DNA from: C-114 sp963745405
GTDB lineage: Bacteria > Chloroflexota > Limnocylindria > Limnocylindrales > CSP1-4
DNA length: 64,000 nucleotides
Assembly (NCBI GenBank): GCA_963745405.1
Contig: CAVUWY010000002.1
Location: 124,001 to 188,000, forward strand
Direction: 5' to 3'
In this document: piece by piece, positions 33,843-49,610 of the stretch
Numbering within the stretch: the first letter of the stretch is position 1
Layout: each line of letters opens with the position of its first letter
Notes under the pieces: generated by a model
What the model was told of the DNA's origin: nothing
Databases searched by the model: none
What the model saw: the letters and a program-made list of their open reading frames with translations, nothing else
Position numbers and translations under genes: made by a program

Positions 33843-34670
33843 TTACTTCCGGTGCCGGCTGCGGACGATGAGCCGTCCGGTGGTCTTGGCCCGTCGGGTG
33901 CGATAGCCCATGGCGGGCTTGCCCCAGGGAGTCTTGGGTGGCATGCCGGTGGGGCTCTTGCCCTCACCGCCGCCGTGCGGATGGTCGCGCGGGTTCATGA
34001 CGACGCCGCGGACCTCGGGCCGCTGGCCCATGTGGCGGGCCCGGCCGGCCTTGCCGAGGTTCTGGTTCTCGTGGTCGAGGTTGCTCACCTGGCCGACGGT
34101 CGCCATGCAGCGGACCGACAGGCGGCGGACCTCGCCCGACGGCATCCGGACCTGGGCGTAGTCGCCCTCCTTGGCGAGGAGCTGGGCCGAGACGCCCGCC
34201 GAGCGGACGATCTGGCCGCCCTTGCCGGGGACGAGCTCGATGTTGTGGATGGTCGTGCCGAGGGGGATGTTGGCGATCGGCAGGGCATTGCCGATGCGCG
34301 CCTCCGCCTCGGGCCCGGCGATGACGACATCGCCGACCTTGAGGCCGTGCGGCAGGAGCATGTAGCGCTTCTCGCCGTCGCGGTAGTGGAGGAGGCCGAT
34401 GCGGGCCGACCGATTCGGGTCGTACTCGATCGTGGCCAGGCGGGCCGGCACGCCGATCTTGTCGCGCTTGAAGTCGATGCGGCGGTAGTGCTGCTTCTCG
34501 CCGCCGCCGCGGTGGCGCACGGTGAGGCGGCCGGCGTTGTTCCGGCCGGAGCCGCGCTTCTGCGATTCGAGGAGCGGCTTATAGGGCTCGCGGGTGGTGA
34601 TCTCCTCGAAGGTCGAGCGAGTCATCCCCCGGAGACCGGGCGAGGTCGGCTTATAGCTGCGGAGGGGCAT
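33843..34670 (-). CDS. rplB: 50S ribosomal protein L2
   Basis: A protein of 275 residues required for subunit association and peptidyl transfer. PLRSYKPTSPGLRGMTRSTF, NNAGRLTVRHRGGGEKQHYR and the conserved RGVVMNPRDHPHGGGEGKSP with its essential His are present, ending in a basic tail (GRLIVRSRHRK). Confidence 0.98.
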   Translation of the reverse strand: MPLRSYKPTSPGLRGMTRSTFEEITTREPYKPLLESQKRGSGRNNAGRLTVRHRGGGEKQHYRRIDFKRDKIGVPARLATIEYDPNRSARIGLLHYRDGEKRYMLLPHGLKVGDVVIAGPEAEARIGNALPIANIPLGTTIHNIELVPGKGGQIVRSAGVSAQLLAKEGDYAQVRMPSGEVRRLSVRCMATVGQVSNLDHENQNLGKAGRARHMGQRPEVRGVVMNPRDHPHGGGEGKSPTGMPPKTPWGKPAMGYRTRRAKTTGRLIVRSRHRK

Positions 34671-34672
34671 CG

Positions 34673-34996
34673 TCAGACTCCCTCGAAGAATTCGATCTTC
34701 TGGCCGGCGGCGAGGGTGACGATCGCCTTTCGCCAGGGGGTCGTGTGACCGACGATCCGGCCTCGCCGGGTGCCCCGCCGCTTCTCCTTCGACTTCGTCG
34801 TCAGGACGTTGACCCCGACGACGGTGACGTTCTCCTTGCGGTAGAGCTCCTCGATGGCGGCCTTGATCTGGATCTTGTTCGCGTCCGGATGGACGGCGAA
34901 CGTGTAGCGGTGCTTCGGCTCGCGGGTCGAGAGGTCGATCGACTTCTCGCTGATGACCGGCCGCAGGATGACCTCGTGGGGGGTGAGACCGCTCAC
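34673..34996 (-). CDS. rplW: 50S ribosomal protein L23
   Basis: A protein of 107 residues at the tunnel exit, the docking site for trigger factor and SRP. VILRPVISEKSIDLSTREPK, VHPDANKIQIKAAIEELYRK and TTKSKEKRRGTRRGRIVG are typical. The GTG at 34996 overlaps the rplD stop as GTGA. Confidence 0.97.
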   Translation of the reverse strand: MSGLTPHEVILRPVISEKSIDLSTREPKHRYTFAVHPDANKIQIKAAIEELYRKENVTVVGVNVLTTKSKEKRRGTRRGRIVGHTTPWRKAIVTLAAGQKIEFFEGV

Positions 34997-35616
34997 GCGT
35001 ACACCTCCGTCATCCGGGCCAGGGCCGGCTCCTCGATGAGGACGACGTCGGCGTTGAGGACGTCGACGACGTTGAGCGAGTCGGCGAGGATCACCTCGAC
35101 CGCCGGGACGTTGCGCGACGACAGCTCGAGGCGCTCGTCGCGGCCGGGCGCGACCACGAGGACGCGGCCGTCGGCCTTGAGTGCCTCGAGGACGCCGACG
35201 AAGTCGCGGGTCCGGATCGCCTCCAGCCCGAACGAGTCGAGGATCTTGATCGCGTCGTCACCGAACTTGGCGGTGAGGGCGCCCTTGAGGGCGAGGCGCT
35301 TCATCTTGCGCGGCAGGCGCTGGTCGTACGAGCGCGGGTGCGGTCCGAAGACGACGCCGCCGCCGCGGTAGTGCGGCGCGGTCCGATGGCCCTGGCGGGC
35401 CCGGCCGGTCCCCTTCTGGCGGTAGGGCTTGCGCCCGCCGCCGCGGACCTGGCCGCGGGTCTTCGTGTCGGCGGTGCCGAGATGCCGACCGGCCAGCTGG
35501 GCGGTGACGACCTGGTGGAGGACGGCCTCGTTCACCGGAGCCGCGAAGAGCTCGTCCGACAGCTCGACGCTGCCGACCGAGGCGCCGGTCCGATCGTAGA
35601 GGGTGGTCTGCGGCAT
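34993..35616 (-). CDS. rplD: 50S ribosomal protein L4
   Basis: A protein of 207 residues. The tunnel loop RGQVRGGGRKPYRQKGTGRA and RTAPHYRGGGVVFGPHPR are canonical, then the globular domain ends with VLNADVVLIEEPALARMTEV. L4 autoregulates the S10 operon in E. coli; no such leader is evident here because the cluster continues directly from tuf. Confidence 0.98.
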   Translation of the reverse strand: MPQTTLYDRTGASVGSVELSDELFAAPVNEAVLHQVVTAQLAGRHLGTADTKTRGQVRGGGRKPYRQKGTGRARQGHRTAPHYRGGGVVFGPHPRSYDQRLPRKMKRLALKGALTAKFGDDAIKILDSFGLEAIRTRDFVGVLEALKADGRVLVVAPGRDERLELSSRNVPAVEVILADSLNVVDVLNADVVLIEEPALARMTEVYA

Positions 35617-35617
35617 G

Positions 35618-36229
35618 TCAGGCCTTCCTCACGAGGATGAGCGCGTTGCGGGCGCCCGGCAGCGGCCCCTTGACGAGGAGGAGGTTGCGGTCGGCGTCGG
35701 CCCGGACCACCCGGAGCTTCTTCGTCGTGACCCGCTCGTCGCCCATGTGGCCGGCCATGCGGAGGCCGCGGTAGACGCGACCCGGTGTCGTGCCCGGCCC
35801 GATCGAGCCCGGCTCGCGATGGTGATCCGACCCGTGGGTCTTGGGACCGCGCTTGAAGTGGTGGCGCTTGATGTGGCCGGCGAAGCCCTTGCCCTTGGAG
35901 ACGCCGGTCACGTCGACGAGGTCGCCGGCGGCGAAGACCTCGGCCACGCCGAGGACCTGGCCGACCGCGTAGTCGTCGACGCTCTCGAGGCGAAACTCGC
36001 GGATCGTCGCGACCTGGGGCAGGTCGTGGAGCTGGCCGGCCTCGGGCTTCGACAGTCGCCTGGACGGCTCGATGCCGAGCTGGACCGCGGTGTACCCGTC
36101 GCGCTCCGCCGTCCGGAGGCGGGTCACCGTGTTGGGCTCGACGGCGAGGACGCTCACCGCGACCATCGTCCCGTCGTCCTGGAAGACCTGGGTCATGCCG
36201 ACCTTGCGGCCGATGAGTCCGATACTCAT
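35618..36229 (-). CDS. rplC: 50S ribosomal protein L3
   Basis: A protein of 203 residues. GLIGRKVGMTQVFQDDGTMV begins it, and GVSKGKGFAGHIKRHHFKRG, SDHHREPGSIGPGTTPGRV and the central extension are typical. The ATG at 36229 shares one nt with the rpsJ stop (TGATG); a GTG one codon upstream could also be used. Confidence 0.98.
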   Translation of the reverse strand: MSIGLIGRKVGMTQVFQDDGTMVAVSVLAVEPNTVTRLRTAERDGYTAVQLGIEPSRRLSKPEAGQLHDLPQVATIREFRLESVDDYAVGQVLGVAEVFAAGDLVDVTGVSKGKGFAGHIKRHHFKRGPKTHGSDHHREPGSIGPGTTPGRVYRGLRMAGHMGDERVTTKKLRVVRADADRNLLLVKGPLPGARNALILVRKA

Positions 36230-36537
36230 CACATCTTGATCTCGATGTCGACACCCGCGGCGAGCGAGAGTCGCATCAGGGCGTCCACCGTCTTGGAGCT
36301 CGGGTCGAGGATGTCGACGAGCCGCTTGTGGGTGCGGATCTCGAACTGCTCCCGGCTGTCCTTGTCGATGAACGGCGAGCGAAGGACGGTGAACTTCTCG
36401 ATACGGGTGGGCAGCGGCACCGGACCGACGACATCCGCGCCGGTCCGCTGGGCCGTCTCGACGATCTGGGCCGCCGACTGATCGAGCAGTCGGTGGTCGT
36501 AGGCCTTGAGGCGGATCCTGATCCGCTGCTTCGCCAT
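36229..36537 (-). CDS. rpsJ: 30S ribosomal protein S10 (NusE)
   Basis: A protein of 102 residues. QRIRIRLKAYDHRLLDQSAA, GPVPLPTRIEKFTVLRSPFI and QFEIRTHKRLVDILDPSSKT are canonical. It also acts as NusE in antitermination. The ATG at 36537 lies 4 nt from the tuf copy 1 stop, within the repeated segment shared with the tuf2-rpmG junction. Confidence 0.98.
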   Translation of the reverse strand: MAKQRIRIRLKAYDHRLLDQSAAQIVETAQRTGADVVGPVPLPTRIEKFTVLRSPFIDKDSREQFEIRTHKRLVDILDPSSKTVDALMRLSLAAGVDIEIKM

Positions 36538-37738
36538 CTCGCTACTCGGTGATGGTGACGATGGCCCCGGCGCCGACGGTCCGGCCACCCTCGCGGATGG
36601 CGAAGCGCTGGCCGGTCTCGAGGGCGATGGGGGTGATGAGCTCGACGGTCATCTCGACGTTGTCGCCGGGCATGATCATCTCGGCGCCGTCGGGCAGGCC
36701 GATGGCCCCGGTCACGTCGGTCGTGCGGAGATAGAACTGGGGCCGGTAGCCGTTGTAGAAGGGGGTATGGCGCCCACCCTCGTCCTTGGTGAGGACGTAC
36801 ACCTGCGCGGTGAACTTCGTGTGGGGCTTGATGCTGGCCGCCTTGGCCAGGACCTGGCCCCGCTCGATCTCGTCGCGCTCGATGCCGCGGAGGAGGCAGC
36901 CGACGTTGTCGCCGGCCCGGCCCTCGTCCAACAGCTTCTTGAACATCTCGACGCCGGTGACGACGACCTTGCGGGTCGCCTTGACGCCGATGAGCTCGAC
37001 CTCGTCGCCGACCTTGACGATGCCGCGCTCGATGCTGCCCCGTCGCGACGGTGCCCCGGCCCTTGATGCCGAAGACGTCCTCGACCGGCATGAGGAAGGG
37101 CCGGTCGATGGCCCGCTCCGGGGTCGGGATGTACGAGTCGACCGCGTCCATGAGCTCCTGGATCGGCCCGTAGGCGGGGTTGGCCGGATCGTCGGGCGCC
37201 TCGAGGGCCTTCAACGCGGAGCCGCGGACGACGGGGATGTCGTCGCCCGGGAAGTTGTACTTGGAGAGGAGCTCGCGGACCTCGAGCTCGACGAGGTCGA
37301 TGAGCTCGGGATCGTCGACCGCGTCGACCTTGTTGAGGAAGACGACGATGTAGGGCACCTCGACCTGGCGGGCCAGGAGGATGTGCTCGCGGGTCTGGGG
37401 CATCGGGCCGTCGGTCGCGGCGACGACGAGGATGGCCCCGTCCATCTGGGCGGCGCCGGTGATCATGTTCTTGATGTAGTCGGCGTGCCCCGGGCAGTCG
37501 ACGTGGGCGTAGTGGCGGGCGTCCGTCTCGTACTCGACGTGGGCGATGGCGATGGTGATGCCGCGCTCGCGCTCCTCGGGGGCGTTGTCGATCGTGTCGA
37601 AGGCGCGGTACTCCGCCTCGCCCTTCAGCGCGAGGTACTTGGTGATGGCCGCGGTGAGACTCGTCTTGCCGTGGTCGATATGGCCGATCGTCCCGATGTT
37701 GACGTGCGGCTTGGTGCGCTCGAACTTCTTCTTCGCCA
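36531..37738. repeat. tuf duplication, copy 1 (partner 53547-54753)
   Basis: A direct repeat of about 1.2 kb with 53547-54753. By eye I found only two differences inside: the extra T at 37036, and a silent change at 36986 (G here, C at 54002). Identity runs from just inside the start codon, through the stop, across the 4-nt spacer, into the first two codons of the following gene (rpsJ here, rpmG there). Such near identity implies ongoing gene conversion. Confidence 0.93.
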
Positions 37739-37739
37739 T
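36542..37739 (-). pseudogene. tuf: Elongation factor Tu, copy 1, interrupted by one extra base
   Basis: Delivers aminoacyl-tRNA to the ribosome. The 5' part (37739 to ~37037) encodes the GTPase domain intact: GHIDHGKTSLTAAIT, DCPGHADYIKNMI, NKVDAVDD. At 37036 there is a T absent from the otherwise near-identical copy at 53558-54754, turning VATGRIERG into VATGQHRAR. The remaining frame continues from there to the stop at 36542. The length is 1198 nt, exactly one more than copy 2. It starts with ATG where copy 2 has GTG. If real, this copy cannot make full EF-Tu; an assembly error between near-identical repeats is equally plausible. It follows fusA in str-operon order. Confidence 0.88.
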
Positions 37740-37785
37740 CGTGGCTGCTCCCTCGCTCCTCTCCCGCGCCGCGGGACCTGGTGCG

Positions 37786-39861
<2,076 letters not shown>

Positions 39862-39887
39862 GGTGTTCGTTCGCTCCCGGGTGGTGA

Positions 39888-40355
39888 TCACCACTTGAAA
39901 TGGCTGAAGGCGCGGTTCGCCTCGGCCATCTTGTGGGTATCCTCGCGGCGTTTGACTGCCGCTCCAAGGCCGTTCATCGCATCGACGAATTCGGCCGCGA
40001 GCTTTTCGCTCATGCTCTTGCCGCTCCGCTTGCGCGCCGCCTGGACGAGCCAGCGGACGCCGAGGGAGAGGCGACGATCGCCCCGGATCTCGACCGGGAC
40101 CTGGTAGGTGGCGCCGCCGACGCGGCGGGGCTTGACCTCGATGATGGGGGTCGCGTTGCGCAGGGCCGACTCGAGGACCTCGAGGCCGGGCCGGTGCGAC
40201 TGGGCCTCGGCCCGGGCGAGCGCCTCGCGGAGGATCCGCTCGGACAGGTTGCGCTTGCCGTCGGTCATGAGCTTGGCCGTGAAGCGCGCCGTCGTCCGGT
40301 TGGCCGGGACCGTCTCGTACTTGACCTTGCGGGGGATGTTGACTCGGCGGGGCAT
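39888..40355 (-). CDS. rpsG: 30S ribosomal protein S7
   Basis: A protein of 155 residues. MPRRVNIPRKVKYETVPANR, LRNATPIIEVKPRRVGGATY and the C-terminal AAVKRREDTHKMAEANRAFS are canonical. It nucleates 30S head assembly. The ATG at 40355 shares one nt with the rpsL stop (TAATG). Confidence 0.98.
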   Translation of the reverse strand: MPRRVNIPRKVKYETVPANRTTARFTAKLMTDGKRNLSERILREALARAEAQSHRPGLEVLESALRNATPIIEVKPRRVGGATYQVPVEIRGDRRLSLGVRWLVQAARKRSGKSMSEKLAAEFVDAMNGLGAAVKRREDTHKMAEANRAFSHFKW

Positions 40356-40786
40356 TACTTCCTGCCTCCGACCGCCGGGGTCGCCTTGGCCCCGTACTTG
40401 CTCCGGCCCTGCTGGCGATCGCGGACGCCGGCGGCGTCGAGGGTGCCCCGGATGATGTGGTACTTGACCGAGGGCAGGTCCTTGACCCGGCCGCCCCGGA
40501 CGAGCACGACCGAGTGCTCCTGGAGGTTGTGGCCGATGCCCGGGATGTAGGCGGTGACTTCCATCTGATTGGTCAGCCGGACGCGGGCGATCTTGCGGAG
40601 GGCCGAGTTCGGCTTCTTGGGCGTCATCGTGCGCACCTGGAGGCAGACGCCGCGCTTCTGCGGGGCGCCCGGGATGGGCTCCTGGCGTTGCTTCAGGCTG
40701 TTCCAGTTCTTGCGCATGGCCGGCGCCTTGACCTTGGAGATCTTGCGCTTGCGGCCGTGACGCACGAGCTGGCTGATGGTCGGCAC
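40355..40786 (-). CDS. rpsL: 30S ribosomal protein S12
   Basis: A protein of 143 residues, starting at GTG 40786 (VPTISQLVRHGRKRKISKVK) with AAGGA 13 nt upstream. It has an insert of ~12-14 residues before the RGVC segment (NWNSLKQRQEPIPGAPQ), which I recall from Chloroflexota S12. The Lys residues where streptomycin-resistance mutations map are the sensitive type (TPKKPNSA; GGRVKDLP). It is the first gene of the long ribosomal supercluster. Confidence 0.98.
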   Translation of the reverse strand: MPTISQLVRHGRKRKISKVKAPAMRKNWNSLKQRQEPIPGAPQKRGVCLQVRTMTPKKPNSALRKIARVRLTNQMEVTAYIPGIGHNLQEHSVVLVRGGRVKDLPSVKYHIIRGTLDAAGVRDRQQGRSKYGAKATPAVGGRK

Positions 40787-40944
40787 GGAGACGCGGTTCC
40801 TTTCAGATCGGTGACTGACGGCAGATGGCCGACGGGTCGTCCTGGGCCCGGGGACCGGGACCTGCGGGGACCGTCGCTGGTGACTCCTCCGGGGCCGCCG
40901 ACGCGCACGCCGGAAGCCGACCCCTCTCGAGGCCACGAGCGCGG

Positions 40945-40974
40945 AGTGTAGCAGCGGCTCCGAACGAGTGTCAA
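40945..40974 (-). promoter_or_regulatory. Sigma-70-type promoter of the str/S10/spc supercluster
   Basis: On the minus strand TTGACA (40974-40969) is a perfect -35, followed by an 18-nt spacer and TACACT (40950-40945) as -10. Transcription would start near 40938, giving a leader of ~150 nt before the rpsL GTG at 40786. It is the only strong promoter I see for the ~17 kb down to infA. Confidence 0.8.
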
Positions 40975-41000
40975 ACGTGACGACCCGTCCGCGACCCGCC

Positions 41001-41019
41001 CCCGGAGGCTCCCTCCGGG
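41001..41019 (-). terminator. Hairpin after rpoC (possible terminator)
   Basis: An 8-bp perfect GC-rich stem (CCCGGAGG with CCTCCGGG) and a 3-nt loop, located 18 nt beyond the rpoC stop. There is no U-tract after it. It lies between rpoC and the rpsL promoter, so a terminator role is reasonable but weakly supported. Confidence 0.4.
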
Positions 41020-41037
41020 CGGCGGATCCGGGGCGCG

Positions 41038-45594
<4,557 letters not shown>

Positions 45595-45711
45595 GGTTCT
45601 CCTCCGCGCCGCCGCCTGGCTCAGCGGCGCGATGCCGACCGTGTGCGAGCGGGACCGGGCCGGCCGAGCGCCGGTCCCGCGAGTGGTGCGAGTGCTGGAT
45701 GAACGTGTCGG

Positions 45712-48700
45712 TCAGTCCTCGAACCCGGCGAGGTTGATCCCGCCGAGATCGGGGAGCATGTACCCGGACGCGTCGTCCTCGGCCAACGGGATCTCCTCGT
45801 CGTTCTGGTCGAGGATCTCCGCGTTGAGCCCGAGGCTCCGCAGCTCCTTGATGAGGACCTTGAACGACTCGGGGACCCGCGGTGGCTGGATCTCCTCCCC
45901 CTTGACGATGGCTTCGTAGGTCTGGACCCGCCCGAGCACGTCGTCCGATTTCACGGTCAACAGCTCCTGGAGGATGTTCGCGGCGCCGTACGCCTCGAGC
46001 GCCCAGACCTCCATCTCCCCGAACCGCTGGCCACCGAACTGGGCCTTTCCACCGAGCGGCTGCTGGGTGATGAGGCTGTACGGGCCGGTCGAGCGGGCGT
46101 GGATCTTGTCCTCCACCAGGTGGTGGAGCTTGAGCATGTAGATGTAGCCGACGGTGATGGTCCGATCGAACGCCTCGCCGGTCCGGCCGTCGCGGAGCTC
46201 GATCTTGCCGTCCTGCGGCAGTCCAGCGTCGCGGAGCTCTTCCCGGATCTGCTCCTCGGTCGCGCCGTCGAAGACGGCCGTGGCAGCCTTCAGGCCACGG
46301 GCCTGGAGGGCCCAGCCGAGGTGCGTCTCGAGGATCTGCCCGATGTTCATCCGCGACGGGACGCCGAGCGGGTTGAGGACGATGTCGACCGGCGTGCCGT
46401 CCGGCAGGTAGGGCATGTCCTCCTGGGGGAGGATCTTGGCGATGACGCCCTTGTTGCCGTGGCGGCCGGCCATCTTGTCGCCGACGCTGATCTTGCGCTT
46501 CTGGGCCACGCTGACCCGGACGAGCCGGTTGACGCCCGGCTGGAGGTCGTCGTTGAGCTCGCGGCGGAACTCGCGGATCTCGACGACCTTGCCGCGCTCG
46601 CCGTGGGGCAGGCGGAGGCTCGAGTCCTTCACCTCGCGGGCCTTCTCACCGAAGATCGCCCGCAGGAGGCGCTCCTCCGCGGTCAGCTCGGTCTCGCCCT
46701 TCGGGGTGATCTTGCCGACGAGGATGTCGCCGGGGCGGACCTCGGCACCGACGTAGACGATGCCCTCCTCGTCGAGGTCCTTGAGGGACTCCTCGCCGAC
46801 GTTGGGGATGTCGCGGGTGATCTCCTCGGGCCCGAGCTTCGTGTCGCGCGACTCGATCTCGTGCTTCTCGATGTGGATGCTCGTGAAGAGGTCGTCGCGG
46901 ACGAGGCGGTCGCTGATGACGATCGCGTCCTCGTAGTTGCCGCCCTCCCAGCTCATGAACGCCACGAGCACGTTGCGGCCGAGGGCTAGCTCGCCGCGGT
47001 CGGTCGAGCTGCTGTCGGCGATGGCGTCGCCGGCGCCGACCCGCTGGCCGACGTCGACGATGGGCCGCTGGTTGATGCAGGTGCCCTGGTTGCTGCGGAC
47101 GAACTTCTGGAGCCGGTAGCTGTCGAGCTCACCGGAGTCGGCCTCGACCTCGATCCGCTCGGCGGTCACGCTCGTGACGACGCCCGCCCGCTCGGCGATG
47201 ATCACCTGGCCGGAGTCGCGGGCCGCCCGTCCCTCCATGCCGGTGCCGACGATCGGCGATTCGGGCTCGAGGAGCGGCACGGCCTGGCGCTGCATGTTCG
47301 AGCCCATGAGAGCCCGGTTGGCGTCGTCGTGCTCGAGGAAGGGGATGAGCGCGGTGGCCACGGACACGACCTGCTTGGGGCTCACGTCCATGTACTCGAT
47401 CTGGTTCGGGCGCGCCTCGGGGAACGTGTCCCGGTAGCGCGACGGGACCCGGTCGGCGAGGAAGTGGCCGGCCTCGTCGAGCGGCGCATTGGCCTGGGCG
47501 ACGACGTGCTGCTCCTCCTCGTCGGCGGGCAGGTATTCGATCTCGTCGGTGACGACCGGCTGGATCGGGAATGCCAGGGCCTTCTGCTTCTTCAGCTCGG
47601 CCGCGCCGGCGTCGTCGATGGGTGCGCCGGCCTTGACGACGACCGTGCCGTCCTTGGCGACGAGGTCGGTACCGGCCGTGAACGAACGGAGGGCCGCGTC
47701 GTCCCAGGCGATGGTCCGCTTGACCCGCCGATACGGGGTCTCGATGAAGCCGTAGCTGTTGATCCGGCCGTAGGTCGCCAGCGAGCCGATGAGCCCGATG
47801 TTCGGACCCTCGGGCGTCTCGATCGGGCAGATCCGGCCGTAGTGGCTGTGGTGGACGTCGCGGACGTCGAAGCCGGCCCGCTCGCGGGACAGGCCGCCCG
47901 GCCCGAGAGCCGACAGGCGCCGCTTGCTCGTCAGCTCGGCCAGCGGGTTCGTCTGGTCCATGAACTGGGACAGCTGGCTGCCGCCGAAGAACTCCTTCAT
48001 CGCCGCCACGACCGGGCGGATGTTGATGAGGGCGTTCGGGGTGGCCTTGTCGATCTCCTGGATCGTCATCCGCTCGCGGACGACCCGCTCCATCCGGAGG
48101 AGGCCGATGCGGAAGGCGTTCTGGATGAGCTCGCCGTTGGCCCGGATGCGGCGGTTGCCGAGGTGGTCGATGTCGTCCTTCGGGTGGAGGCCCCGGTTGC
48201 ACTCGATGAGGTGGCCGACGATGGCCGCGATGTCCTCGCGGGTGACCGTCCGCTGCTCACGGGGCAGCTCGATGCCCATCCGGCCGGCGACGCCGTCGAG
48301 CTTCTTGTTGAACTTGTAGCGGCCGACCCGACCGAGGTCGTAGCGGCGGAAGTTGAAGAAGAGGCTCTCGACGAGCTGGCGAGCGTTGTCGCCGGTCGGC
48401 GGATCGCCCGGGCGGAGCTTCTTGTAGACCTCGATGAGGGCGTCCTGCTGGGTGTGGGTCAGGTCCTTGTCGAGGGTACTCGCGATGTACGGGTGGTCGG
48501 GATCGGTGTCGATCGAGGCGAACAGGGCGCTGATCTCGTCGTTCTCTTCGTAGCCGACGGCCCGCAGGAGGGTCGTCGCGGCGAGCTTGCGCTTGCGGTC
48601 GACCTTGACCCACAGCTGGTCCTTGTTGTTGGTCTCGAACTCGAGCCAGGCACCGCGGTTCGGGATGACCTTGGCGCTGAAGAGCATCCGGCCGGTCGTC

Positions 48701-49167
48701 GGATCCTCGATCTCGCTGTAGTACACGCCGGGCGAGCGGACGAGCTGGCTGACGACGACGCGCTCGGCGCCGTTGATGACGAAGGTCCCCTGGTCCGTCA
48801 TCGTCGGGAAGTCGCCCATGTAGACCCGCTGGCGCTGGATCTCGCCGGTCTCCTTGATGAGGAGCTCGACGTTGACGTAGAGCGGCTTGCTGAAGGTGAG
48901 GTCCTTGGTCCGGCACTCGAGCTCGGTGTACTTGGGCGGACCGAACTCGTAGTCGAGGAACTGGAGCTCCATCACCTTGCCGGTGAAGTCCTTGATCGGG
49001 CTGATCTCGTCGAACAGCTCCCGGAGGCCCTTATCCACGAACCAGGCGAAGGAATCGAGCTGCAGCTCGATGAGGTTCGGGATCGGCAGCTTCTCGTCGA
49101 TCCGGGCGTAGGAGATGCGTCCCGAGGTGGTCAGGGCGCGCGTCGACGACTCAGCAGCAGACAGCAT
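45712..49167 (-). CDS. rpoB: DNA-directed RNA polymerase subunit beta
   Basis: A protein of 1151 residues. NLIELQLDSFAWFVDKGLRE starts the protrusion, LVRSPGVYYSEIEDPTTGRM and GRICPIETPEGPNIGLIGSL are conserved core, and GGKAQFGGQRFGEMEVWALE closes it. The rifampicin pocket reads SQLSQFMDQTNPLAELTSKR, followed by RLSALGPGG. The residue equivalent to E. coli His526 is Ser414, while those equivalent to Asp516 and Ser531 are unchanged. It is transcribed from its own promoter and followed by rpoC after 117 nt. Confidence 0.98.
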   Translation of the reverse strand: MLSAAESSTRALTTSGRISYARIDEKLPIPNLIELQLDSFAWFVDKGLRELFDEISPIKDFTGKVMELQFLDYEFGPPKYTELECRTKDLTFSKPLYVNVELLIKETGEIQRQRVYMGDFPTMTDQGTFVINGAERVVVSQLVRSPGVYYSEIEDPTTGRMLFSAKVIPNRGAWLEFETNNKDQLWVKVDRKRKLAATTLLRAVGYEENDEISALFASIDTDPDHPYIASTLDKDLTHTQQDALIEVYKKLRPGDPPTGDNARQLVESLFFNFRRYDLGRVGRYKFNKKLDGVAGRMGIELPREQRTVTREDIAAIVGHLIECNRGLHPKDDIDHLGNRRIRANGELIQNAFRIGLLRMERVVRERMTIQEIDKATPNALINIRPVVAAMKEFFGGSQLSQFMDQTNPLAELTSKRRLSALGPGGLSRERAGFDVRDVHHSHYGRICPIETPEGPNIGLIGSLATYGRINSYGFIETPYRRVKRTIAWDDAALRSFTAGTDLVAKDGTVVVKAGAPIDDAGAAELKKQKALAFPIQPVVTDEIEYLPADEEEQHVVAQANAPLDEAGHFLADRVPSRYRDTFPEARPNQIEYMDVSPKQVVSVATALIPFLEHDDANRALMGSNMQRQAVPLLEPESPIVGTGMEGRAARDSGQVIIAERAGVVTSVTAERIEVEADSGELDSYRLQKFVRSNQGTCINQRPIVDVGQRVGAGDAIADSSSTDRGELALGRNVLVAFMSWEGGNYEDAIVISDRLVRDDLFTSIHIEKHEIESRDTKLGPEEITRDIPNVGEESLKDLDEEGIVYVGAEVRPGDILVGKITPKGETELTAEERLLRAIFGEKAREVKDSSLRLPHGERGKVVEIREFRRELNDDLQPGVNRLVRVSVAQKRKISVGDKMAGRHGNKGVIAKILPQEDMPYLPDGTPVDIVLNPLGVPSRMNIGQILETHLGWALQARGLKAATAVFDGATEEQIREELRDAGLPQDGKIELRDGRTGEAFDRTITVGYIYMLKLHHLVEDKIHARSTGPYSLITQQPLGGKAQFGGQRFGEMEVWALEAYGAANILQELLTVKSDDVLGRVQTYEAIVKGEEIQPPRVPESFKVLIKELRSLGLNAEILDQNDEEIPLAEDDASGYMLPDLGGINLAGFED

Positions 49168-49225
49168 GAACCGCTCCTTGACGGAGGAGGAAGGGGAAAG
49201 GGAAGGCCGCGCTCACAGAAGGAGT

Positions 49226-49253
49226 AGGATACCGCGCGATCGGGAAATGTCAA
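49226..49253 (-). promoter_or_regulatory. Sigma-70-type promoter for rpoBC
   Basis: On the minus strand TTGACA (49253-49248), a 16-nt spacer, then TATCCT (49231-49226). The start would be near 49219, a leader of ~50 nt before the rpoB ATG at 49167. The perfect -35 and the position after a noncoding stretch support it. Confidence 0.75.
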
Positions 49254-49610
49254 ACGCGCCGTCGAGGATCTGCACCGGGTCCATGGGCTGCTGGACCGCT
49301 TGCATGGGCTAGAACTCGAGTCGGTCGACTAAAGCCTTGTTCGGAAGCGCGTCAGGCGCTCACCCTGGTCTTCGACCTCGACGCGGAATTGGTGCACCGG
49401 CCGCGGCCACCGATAATCGTGTCGGGTACCCGCGAGGCGGGTGGTAGGTCCTGTTCAAGTCGCGTCGGATCGCGTGAGCGGTGGGGACGGGGCGTGGAAT
49501 CGCATGGATCTCCAGGTCGGCAGCGCCATCCTCGTGCCCAGTACCCGCGTCTCGGGTCGGTGACATGGATCTGCGGCGCCACGGACCCGCGACGCCGCGC
49601 GAACGAGAAC
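49254..49610. other. Noncoding stretch between the rplL terminator and the rpoB promoter
   Basis: About 357 nt with no convincing gene. Short frames exist on both strands but none has family motifs or a fitting start. Two small perfect hairpins are visible: AGCGC/GCGCT with a 5-nt loop at 49346-49360, and ACCCGC/GCGGGT with a 3-nt loop at 49428-49442. A T-arm-like GTTCAAGTC occurs near 49453 but no tRNA can be folded around it. In a window where most spacers are under 50 nt, the length is notable. Confidence 0.55.

Noticed and set aside
49440..49500. Possible tRNA on the plus strand (GTTCAAGTC T-loop-like string)
   Set aside because: No acceptor stem, D-arm or anticodon arm can be paired around it.
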